Shown here: piece by piece, positions 1-4,654 of the stretch
Numbering within the stretch: the first letter of the stretch is position 1
Layout: every line of letters begins with the position of its first letter
DNA from: CAYSDL01 sp964429875
GTDB taxonomy: Bacteria > Fidelibacterota > Marinisomatia > SCGC-AAA003-L08 > D37C17
DNA: 10,149 nucleotides
Direction of reading: 5' to 3'
Assembly: GCA_964429875.1 (NCBI GenBank)
Contig: CAYSDL010000050.1
Coordinates: forward strand, 1 to 10,149
Position numbers and translations under genes: made by a program
Notes under the pieces: model-generated
Told to the model about the DNA's origin: nothing
Databases searched by the model: none
Seen by the model: only the letters and a program-made list of their open reading frames with translations

Positions 1-729
1 TCCTAAAACTGCCATTAGTTCAAAAGCACAATTCCTCTTAAAAAAATTATATTTAGGAGTACTTTGATTAACCTGCCATATAGCATTATCAATTTCCTCC
101 CTTTTTATTTCATCGAGATTTAGTTTGTATTTAGAAACAATTCTATCTTCAAGGATTAAATAGTCATATAATGCATCATGAAATGGATAGTTAATGAAAT
201 TTCCATTAAGTTCTCCAAAAGCTCCTTGTAAATAACTGTTAATTGTAGGTTTTCCAGTATCTGGATCTGAGAAATCAATAGCATAATAGGTAACTATGTT
301 ATCGAAGAATAGAACATCTTCAAAATCATATAAAAAAGCTAAATGCCCAACTGATGTTTCTGGTGTATGACCATTTTCGCTCGCAAAAATAATGTATAAC
401 TCAGCTTGTTTTACATATTGCACCCATTCAGTACTTGACATCTCTTTTATATTATTTGATTGATTCACCAACATATTATCTGGTTTAATAAATTTTTCTA
501 AAAATCTAACTAAATTTCCTGGTTTGATAGCCGTATTATTTTCAAAATAGTCATCAATTTCTTTTATGTCGAAATTGGGATAATAAAGAGGAATATTTTT
601 TTTTAAAGTATTTTTAAAATCTGGAGTAGATAATAAATTGCAATATTTGAAAATAAATCTTGTTAAATCCTGCTGCAATATAGGTTCAGAACATATAGCA
701 AAATTATTAATAGAAAATAAAAGTACCAC
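1..729 (-). CDS. DUF4105 / Lnb N-terminal periplasmic domain protein (partial, runs off left edge)
   Basis: An open frame runs on the minus strand from the stop codon of the upstream PEGA gene (760) to base 1 without interruption, so the C-terminus is missing. The hydrophobic stretch FFVVLLFSINNFAICSEP looks like a signal peptide preceded by KKKNRS. Further on, GHTPETSVGHLAFLY, a Tyr-rich segment, LQGAFGELNG and YNFFKRNCAFELMAVLG match the order of motifs in DUF4105/Lnb_N proteins. The conserved His comes first and the conserved Asn-Cys later, which suggests a permuted NlpC/P60-like thiol fold (inference). Family members are periplasmic or envelope proteins of unclear role. The start is uncertain: there is no ATG before the signal peptide. 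GTG at 729 is the only classical start near it and has no good ribosome site, and the frame continues upstream into an A13 tract. A homopolymer length error or a lost start codon is possible. Confidence 0.7.
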   Translation of the reverse strand, partial: MVLLFSINNFAICSEPILQQDLTRFIFKYCNLLSTPDFKNTLKKNIPLYYPNFDIKEIDDYFENNTAIKPGNLVRFLEKFIKPDNMLVNQSNNIKEMSSTEWVQYVKQAELYIIFASENGHTPETSVGHLAFLYDFEDVLFFDNIVTYYAIDFSDPDTGKPTINSYLQGAFGELNGNFINYPFHDALYDYLILEDRIVSKYKLNLDEIKREEIDNAIWQVNQSTPKYNFFKRNCAFELMAVLG

Positions 730-761
730 AAAGAATGTGGCACTTCTATTTTTTTTTTTTT
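721..761 (-). terminator. Hairpin with flanking poly-A/T after the PEGA gene
   Basis: Bases 721-730 (AAGTACCACA) pair with 736-745 (TGTGGCACTT). Read on the minus strand this is a 10-bp stem with one G-U wobble and a 5-nt loop, followed by the U-rich run UUAUUUU and preceded by 13 A. On the plus strand the same hairpin has one A-C mismatch and is followed by T13. It therefore resembles a bidirectional intrinsic terminator for the PEGA gene. It overlaps the apparent signal-peptide coding part of the next gene, which makes either the terminator role or the start of that gene doubtful. Confidence 0.5.
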
Positions 762-1128
762 ACTTTTTCTTTTGTAATTCAATGAAATATGAATTTCTAT
801 CATACTTCCAGGCTGAGCCAGTAGCCAAATCAGTAGTACCTAAATCCCAAAAGATACTAAGCAAAGCAATAAGATCAACATCTTTTCCTATAGATCTACT
901 AACAGTTTCATATCCGTCTAGTTCAATCCTGAAAGATGAATATTTATTCTTTTTAAGTTTATCTGTAAAAGGTGTTACTCCTACTCGTTCACCATCTAAA
1001 TATACTGAAGCTCCACTAGGAGAACTTTCAAAAGTAATAGCTTGCTTTGTACCACTAATAACTGTTGCACAACCAGTTAATAGTATCAATACAGATAGAA
1101 TTGATAAGTATTTTGTTATTTTTTTCAT
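760..1128 (-). CDS. PEGA-domain lipoprotein
   Basis: A 122-aa lipoprotein. The start at 1128 is preferred over the upstream in-frame ATG at 1185 because it has an AAGGA ribosome site about 7 nt upstream and opens directly with a lipoprotein signal peptide: MKK, a hydrophobic core, and lipobox LLTGC with the lipidated Cys at residue 20. Residues 31-75 form a PEGA domain (ITFESSPSGASVYLDGE, then VGVTPF and a final ELDGYE), a small beta fold found in envelope and surface-layer proteins. Residues 85-110 hold a hydrophobic patch and the motif DLATGSAWKYD, typical of the small PEGA lipoprotein family whose members end in a similar D-x-x-T-G-x-x-(Y/W)-K segment. It likely sits on the inner leaflet of the outer membrane. 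It lies 41 bp downstream of the outer-membrane protein gene on the same strand, so the two may share a transcript. Specific function unknown. Confidence 0.85.
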   Translation of the reverse strand: MKKITKYLSILSVLILLTGCATVISGTKQAITFESSPSGASVYLDGERVGVTPFTDKLKKNKYSSFRIELDGYETVSRSIGKDVDLIALLSIFWDLGTTDLATGSAWKYDRNSYFIELQKKK

Positions 1129-1168
1129 TATTTTTCCTTGTTTGTTATTATTTTTTTTTAAAAAAAAA

Positions 1169-1714
1169 TTAGAAAGTACTTCCAATTGTTACAAAAATAA
1201 AGCCTAAATCTAAATCTGAAGCATTAGCTGCATATGAAGCACCGAATGTAATAGTATCATTCATTTTGAATAATTTACCAAATTCTAATGATATTTCATC
1301 TTCCTCAACATCTAAATTATAATCGAGATTAATAAAAGCATTAGTCTCAGTATGATAAGCGGCATGTATTGTTTTATAATCCCATCCAAGATCTGAATCA
1401 TCAGTAAAATCCATTAAATTCAATCCAAAAAACATATTATCATTAATATGATAATCAACGGTTAGATTCATAGGATTGTAATCATCCCAAGAACCATGTT
1501 CAACCATATAAGTCAGCGCAAATTCCAATCCAGAATCCATTATATGTCCAAAAGATATTCCAAATGCAGGATCAATTAAATCATTAACATCACTATCAAT
1601 ATTCATAACTCGAGCAGATAGAAAAACACCAGAGCCACTATCGACTAACATTCCAGTAACGGCACTAAAGCTAAATCCAACTATACATAATAAGCTTATA
1701 ATAACTTTATTCAT
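1169..1714 (-). CDS. Small outer-membrane beta-barrel protein (putative)
   Basis: A 181-aa exported protein that I do not recognise as a named family. Residues 1-18 are a signal peptide (MNKVIISLLCIVGFSFSA). The mature part is rich in Asp, Gly and aromatic residues, with alternating short hydrophobic segments (FGISFGHIMDSGLEFALTYM, DNMFFGLNLMDF, TITFGASYAA) typical of amphipathic beta strands. It ends FIFVTIGSTF, with the terminal Phe that marks outer-membrane barrels for the BAM machinery. About eight strands would fit this length. An AAAGGA ribosome site lies about 10 nt before the ATG. It precedes the PEGA lipoprotein gene, so both may be envelope proteins made together. It could be an OmpW/OprF-barrel-like protein, but no diagnostic motif settles this. 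Confidence 0.75.
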   Translation of the reverse strand: MNKVIISLLCIVGFSFSAVTGMLVDSGSGVFLSARVMNIDSDVNDLIDPAFGISFGHIMDSGLEFALTYMVEHGSWDDYNPMNLTVDYHINDNMFFGLNLMDFTDDSDLGWDYKTIHAAYHTETNAFINLDYNLDVEEDEISLEFGKLFKMNDTITFGASYAANASDLDLGFIFVTIGSTF

Positions 1715-1902
1715 ATTTTTGGAATCCTTTATTTTTTAGATTAATTACTTAAGTTACAACTTTTTACATATTTGTACAATAAAAGTATTAATTAATAAGA
1801 AAACTTAGTATAGCCATATTTGTCGGGGTTAAGTTTTATTTATTTATGTATAATGGTACTTCTACAGGATTTAAATTTAATTCGGAAGCCACAACACTAT
1901 TA

Positions 1903-1930
1903 GTGTACCCTATTTTGTGTACCCTATTAA
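1903..1930. repeat. Tandem 14-bp repeat
   Basis: Two adjacent 14-bp units, GTGTACCCTATTTT (1903-1916) and GTGTACCCTATTAA (1917-1930), share 12 of 14 bases. They lie between the outer-membrane protein gene and the tRNA fragment, just upstream of a plausible plus-strand promoter at 1948-1976. They could be protein-binding sites; nothing else identifies them. Confidence 0.6.
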
Positions 1931-1947
1931 GTATTTAATAGTATTTA

Positions 1948-1976
1948 TTGTTACAGATTAATAAGTTGGGTATAAT
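1948..1976 (+). promoter_or_regulatory. Candidate sigma70-type promoter pointing at the tRNA fragment
   Basis: TTGTTA (1948-1953), a 17-bp spacer and a perfect TATAAT (1971-1976). Any transcript would start near 1983 and run at once into the hairpin at 1981-2007, antisense to the tRNA fragment and integrase. Chance occurrence is possible in DNA this AT-rich. Confidence 0.35.
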
Positions 1977-2007
1977 AACAAAACCCCTCAGATGTATGAA
2001 GGGTTTA
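1976..2007 (-). terminator. Terminator of the tRNA-Pro / integrase transcript
   Basis: Bases 1981-1990 (AAACCCCTCA) pair with 1998-2007 (TGAAGGGTTT). As minus-strand RNA the stem is 10 bp with one G-U wobble, followed by UUUUGUUAUUAUA. It lies about 18 bp after the 3' end of the tRNA fragment, so it is probably the original terminator of the chromosomal tRNA-Pro gene and now also ends the integrase transcript. On the plus strand it carries one mismatch and a weaker U tail. Confidence 0.65.
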
Positions 2008-2024
2008 TTAGTTTTATGAGAGAG

Positions 2025-2071
2025 TCGGAACGAGCAGATTTGAACTGCTGACCCCTTGACCCCCAGTCAAG
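2025..2071 (-). tRNA. 3' half of tRNA-Pro(GGG): displaced attachment-site fragment
   Basis: On the minus strand this reads as an anticodon arm (2071-2055: CTTGA stem, CTGGGGG loop, TCAAG stem, anticodon GGG), a 5-nt variable loop GGGTC, a T arm (2049-2033: AGCAG / TTCAAAT / CTGCT), acceptor 3' strand CGTTCCG and discriminator A (2025). No D arm and no matching 5' acceptor strand (CGGAACG) occur at 2072-2110, where the sequence becomes unrelated. This is the fragment expected after a tyrosine recombinase crosses over in the tRNA anticodon loop. The symmetrical anticodon stem would be the core-type binding sites. No CCA is encoded (ACTCTC follows). Confidence 0.85.
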
Positions 2072-2097
2072 TAGCCTTTACATCTTTTGTCGTCCAT

Positions 2098-3291
2098 CTA
2101 ATTCTTTAATACTCTTGTTTGTTCCATCCCAATCGTTACATCCCCCCCTACTTTTTGGGTGTTTTTAGCACTGATCAAGTATCTTCTTAAGCTGGGGAAA
2201 TCTCTAAGCGTACTCTTTCTATCAAAACCTTTAACATAATTATCTTCAGTAACCTTAACTGATGAGTGTCCCATCAATCCACTTACCTTATATATATTTC
2301 CGCTGATCGTTACTTGAGTTTTACCAAAATAATGACGCAATGAATGGAATGATTTATGCTCAGCTAAACCAAGTTTGTTTCTTGCTCTCTTGAATTGCTT
2401 ACTATAATATTTAATATGGTCTATCTTCTGTCCACCCTCAAGCCACAACGATTGCATCAATCTAATTGTATCAGCTTGTTCTTCATTCAACTGAATTGTT
2501 CTACCTTTTTTACTCTTGGATGCTTCATTGGGGATAGCTAACCAAATACCATTATCATCCTCAGTTAATACACCATAGAAACCCTCGCTTAATCTCATTC
2601 CAGTTTCTCCATAGAGCTTAAACATTTTAGGAAATCTATCATCACTATAATCATAATTTAACATCTGATTATATTCATCTTCTGTAAGCCACTTATCTGC
2701 AAGTATCGGTCTAAATAATTCAATAATTGGGACGCTCTCAATATATCCTCTTTGCTTACACCAATTCAGAAATGCTGATACTGACTTAAGATTACTATCA
2801 ATAGAGCTTTCAGCTAATTCATATTTTTTTCCCTCTAATTCTTCAGTAAAATCGTCTATAAGTTGCTGATCTATATCTGATACAAGATAATTACCGCCAA
2901 CACATTTAACAAACTTACTTAAGGCATATCTATACGCATCAATCGTAGCATCTCTCATCTTCTTAATCTTCTTATATCTAATGAATTTATCGACATAGCC
3001 ATCTAATGTTAATAGCTTCTGAGATGTAGCTGAGCCATCAGATTTAATCCAAGACCAATCAGTTGTTTCATTGATGTTTAATAGGTCAGATTTAGTTGCT
3101 TCTCCTAACCTAATATCTCGTCTTATCTTCTGCTCCTCTTTTGTAACAATTCTATTTCTATTCTTAGCGAATGAATATTTATCTGTCAAGAGTGTGATAT
3201 ATACATATTTTCTCTTATTAAGGGAACGACTTCCAACCCTTATTGAGATTGTAGAATAATACTTATTTCTTTTCTTAACCAATGTAGCCAT
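2098..3291 (-). CDS. int: Tyrosine recombinase (site-specific integrase)
   Basis: A 397-aa phage-type integrase, a normal length. Residues 1-60 are a basic N-terminal segment that would bind arm-type sites. Residues about 92-185 are the SAM-like core-binding domain (LDGYVDKFIRYKK onward). The catalytic domain spans about 200-375 with the full catalytic set visible: Arg233 in ETGMRLSEG, Lys near 259-262 in the beta hairpin (NEASKSKKGR), His316 and Arg319 in HSLRH, His342 in GLMGHSS, and nucleophile Tyr352 in EDNYVKG. It should therefore be active. The start has AAAGGA 7 nt upstream. The stop lies 27 bp from the tRNA-Pro fragment, its presumed target, and the gene ends at the tRNA terminator. 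Its leader (3292-3368) is unusually structured and carries a 12-13 nt direct repeat. Confidence 0.96.
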   Translation of the reverse strand: MATLVKKRNKYYSTISIRVGSRSLNKRKYVYITLLTDKYSFAKNRNRIVTKEEQKIRRDIRLGEATKSDLLNINETTDWSWIKSDGSATSQKLLTLDGYVDKFIRYKKIKKMRDATIDAYRYALSKFVKCVGGNYLVSDIDQQLIDDFTEELEGKKYELAESSIDSNLKSVSAFLNWCKQRGYIESVPIIELFRPILADKWLTEDEYNQMLNYDYSDDRFPKMFKLYGETGMRLSEGFYGVLTEDDNGIWLAIPNEASKSKKGRTIQLNEEQADTIRLMQSLWLEGGQKIDHIKYYSKQFKRARNKLGLAEHKSFHSLRHYFGKTQVTISGNIYKVSGLMGHSSVKVTEDNYVKGFDRKSTLRDFPSLRRYLISAKNTQKVGGDVTIGMEQTRVLKN

Positions 3292-3315
3292 TGTATTTCC
3301 TTTATAATATCGGGG

Positions 3316-3354
3316 GGATGTTGCTCACTAAGAGATGAGTTGGATGATTGCTCA
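3316..3354. repeat. Direct repeat in the integrase leader
   Basis: GGATGTTGCTCA (3316-3327) and GGATGATTGCTCA (3342-3354) are the same motif with one inserted base, 26 bp apart. Their position just upstream of int fits binding sites for the integrase N-terminus or a regulator; this is inference. Confidence 0.5.
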
Positions 3355-3495
3355 TTCCAAGTCCCCCCAAGTTTACAATGCTCTTAGTATCAACGCAATA
3401 ATTTACACAATATTTAGCTCTAAATCTACTCATTTCTCGTCAGAGGAGGGTGTAGGCGTACACACCAATATCGGTATATGGTATCGCCATTCCCC

Positions 3496-3524
3496 ATCAA
3501 ATTTGAAATATTAGTTTGATTTTT
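3496..3524 (+). terminator. Weak AT-rich terminator hairpin
   Basis: ATCAAA (3496-3501) pairs with TTTGAT (3515-3520), followed by TTTT on the plus strand. It overlaps the last codons of the convergent minus-strand gene. It would end a plus-strand transcript of the structured region. The stem is only 6 bp and AT-rich. Confidence 0.3.
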
Positions 3525-3726
3525 CATTATCAACAAAATCTACACTATCAATTACTCTTAAATCAAATCCCTCACATAATGTATCTTTCATTACATCGGG
3601 TGTTTCTTTTTGACCAAGATATTGTTTCCCAAGCCATATTAACATTCTAACATCTCCGCTCATAGCCACTTCAAACTGCTTTTTTCTAAGCTCGACTAAT
3701 TGTTTTTTACTTAATTCATCACTCAT
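3511..3726 (-). CDS. Short phage terminase-small-subunit-like protein
   Basis: A 71-aa protein (73 aa if started at the ATG at 3732). The ATG at 3726 is preferred because AAGAAAAGAG lies about 6 nt upstream of it and almost touches the other start. The segment LRKKQFEVAMSGDVRMLIWLGKQYLGQKE closely matches the end of many phage small-terminase-like proteins (pattern LRRxQFxxAMxGNxxMLIWLGKQxLGQ). The usual N-terminal helix-turn-helix that precedes this motif is missing, so the protein is a short version or a remnant. The start overlaps the end of the upstream gene by a few bases, so translation is probably coupled. It is the last gene of the element's main operon, ahead of the structured region. 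Packaging is the likely sphere of action; the exact role is not shown by the sequence. Confidence 0.65.
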   Translation of the reverse strand: MSDELSKKQLVELRKKQFEVAMSGDVRMLIWLGKQYLGQKETPDVMKDTLCEGFDLRVIDSVDFVDNEKSN

Positions 3727-3955
3727 TAGCATCTCTTTTCTTAATCAATTTTTTGATGCTTTGTAGATCCGTTGGAAAGTTATTATACCAATCATCTATT
3801 TCTTTTTGAGCATCCTCAGATAAATCATCATAGCTCTTAATCTTATGACCTTGTATTGCTTCCCATTTTTTTACAATCTTATGAACGTAGTTCACTATCA
3901 TAAATTCATTAGCTTGTCCAACATCTAACTCTTTCATTGTCCAATCGTCATACAT
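3719..3955 (-). CDS. Small hypothetical protein in the element
   Basis: A 78-aa protein that I do not recognise. It is charged and probably all-helical, with three Trp in WTMKEL, KKWEAIQ and DDWYNNF. The middle, IQGHKIKSYDDLSEDAQKEI, looks like a compact helical repeat, and the end, IKKLIKKRDANE, is basic. AAAGGAG lies about 8 nt upstream of the ATG, a strong ribosome site. It sits between two terminase-like genes and overlaps the downstream one, so it may work with them in DNA packaging or act as a small phage-type accessory protein; nothing in the sequence shows this directly. Confidence 0.65.
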   Translation of the reverse strand: MYDDWTMKELDVGQANEFMIVNYVHKIVKKWEAIQGHKIKSYDDLSEDAQKEIDDWYNNFPTDLQSIKKLIKKRDANE

Positions 3956-4000
3956 AGTGTTTCTCCTTTTATTGTTAAGTAATACATAAAACTATATGTG

Positions 4001-4363
4001 TTAGTCAAGACAACCCAACCAACAGAGCAGTTTTATCATTTTATAATTTCCAGACATTGCATCTTTCCAGATGCGCTCTAAAACTAATTGTTTCTTAGTT
4101 CCTTGAACTTCTTGACCACGCCAATCTAAAACTTCTTCTTCTCCCATCTTTTTTAGTTGCTTAGCAAGAGCATCAAACGATGGCTTTCTACCCAATGGAT
4201 TACCACTTTGATTTGGTTTCCATTGATGTTTTTTGATAGCTTTTAGTGAATTTGGATGCTTACCCCACTCAAATTCTTCTTCCTTGTTTATCAGCGGTGT
4301 TTCATCTTTTTCTTCCGTTTTAATCGGTGAACGGGCGCTATTATATATATCTTTATCACTCAT
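4001..4363 (-). CDS. DUF5681-like phage protein
   Basis: A 120-aa protein. After an acidic, probably disordered N-terminus (residues 1-40) comes QWKPNQSGNPLGRKPS at about 47-62, the signature of DUF5681 (W/F-K-P-G-Q-S-G-N-P-x-G-R-P). Such proteins are common in phages and are often coded near terminase genes. A helical C-terminal part follows, ending KDAMSGNYKMIKLLCWLGCLD. This tail shares the AMSG-x(3)-M-x(2)-L/I pattern with the terminase-like protein at 3511-3726, suggesting the two are related or bind the same partner. GAGG lies 7-8 nt upstream of the ATG, and the start overlaps the previous stop as ATGA, so translation is coupled. A role in packaging or DNA binding is an inference from family context. 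Confidence 0.75.
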   Translation of the reverse strand: MSDKDIYNSARSPIKTEEKDETPLINKEEEFEWGKHPNSLKAIKKHQWKPNQSGNPLGRKPSFDALAKQLKKMGEEEVLDWRGQEVQGTKKQLVLERIWKDAMSGNYKMIKLLCWLGCLD

Positions 4364-4551
4364 AACATATCCTCACTAAGTTTTATTAAAGTTTCACACC
4401 AAGCATTACATTTCTTACAAGGCATATTTACACCAGTTTCTAAAAATTGCAGTATATCTAATTTTATCTTATCATCCGTAGCTCTATCATCGAGCTTATC
4501 CATAATCCAATCCATTCTTTTGTAGTAATCCTCCATCATAGTTGATTCCAT
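4360..4551 (-). CDS. Small Cys-rich hypothetical protein
   Basis: A 63-aa protein of unknown function. Three in-frame ATGs are possible (4566, 4557, 4551). The one at 4551 (MESTMMEDYYKRMDW) is chosen because AAAGGA lies 6 nt upstream. Residues 14-30 are acidic helix, followed by the cluster CKKCNAWC, which could bind a metal, although a fourth ligand is not obvious. The gene ends with an ATGA overlap with the DUF5681-like gene and starts about 100 bp after the primase-helicase, behind a tandem 9-bp repeat. It therefore seems to open a sub-operon of the small phage-type genes. A role cannot be assigned. Confidence 0.6.
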   Translation of the reverse strand: MESTMMEDYYKRMDWIMDKLDDRATDDKIKLDILQFLETGVNMPCKKCNAWCETLIKLSEDML

Positions 4552-4588
4552 ATTCATTCCTTTCATTTGTTCCTAATATCTATATTAT

Positions 4589-4606
4589 GTGTATTGTGTG
4601 TATTGT
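4589..4606. repeat. Tandem 9-bp repeat upstream of the small-gene operon
   Basis: GTGTATTGT occurs twice back to back (4589-4597, 4598-4606), about 40 bp upstream of the start at 4551. On the minus strand AAGACA (-35-like) and TAATAT (-10-like) bracket it with a 16-bp spacer, so a regulated promoter for the small genes is possible but weak. Confidence 0.4.
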
Positions 4607-4654
4607 CTTCGATTAATTGCATTGATGAATAAATCTAATACACAGAATAGACAC

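Larger units (their letters stand above)
3303..3525 (+). ncRNA. Candidate structured noncoding RNA or replication-origin region
   Basis: This non-genic stretch is packed with inverted repeats. TATAAT at 3303-3308 lies 3-7 nt before GGGGGG. GGGGGGA (3312-3318) pairs with TCCCCCC (3362-3368). Inside are hairpins CTCA/TGAG (3324-3327 with 3336-3339) and TTGGA/TCCAA (3340-3344 with 3356-3360), a three-way junction. The loop of the first hairpin, within ACTAAGAG (3327-3334), is complementary over 8 bp to CTCTTAGT (3381-3388), which would form a pseudoknot. Further on are ATTTAG/CTAAAT (3412-3425) and GGCG...CGCC (3455-3488), which encloses ACCAATAT / ATATGGT with one bulge. ATCAAA/TTTGAT plus TTTTT ends it at 3524. 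It could be a plus-strand RNA, the structured leader of int on the minus strand, or a DNA origin with cruciforms. No good -35 box is visible. Confidence 0.4.

Noticed and set aside
638..1207. Plus-strand open frame of 189 codons
   Set aside because: Antisense to the PEGA lipoprotein and DUF4105 genes, both of which have clear family features; the Phe/Leu/Ser-rich product and low-complexity run reflect the opposite strand.
3071..3259. Plus-strand frame of 62 codons
   Set aside because: Antisense to the integrase N-terminus; no supporting signal.
3312..3368. Possible tRNA: 7-bp GGGGGGA/TCCCCCC acceptor-like stem with two arms
   Set aside because: Only 57 nt; no TTCAA loop, no valid anticodon arm, and the inner stems do not fit tRNA lengths.
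3302..3433. 43-codon minus-strand frame (MSRFRAKYCVNYCVD...)
   Set aside because: No convincing ribosome site and no family match; the DNA is better explained by its inverted repeats. Kept as an alternative in the finding on that region.
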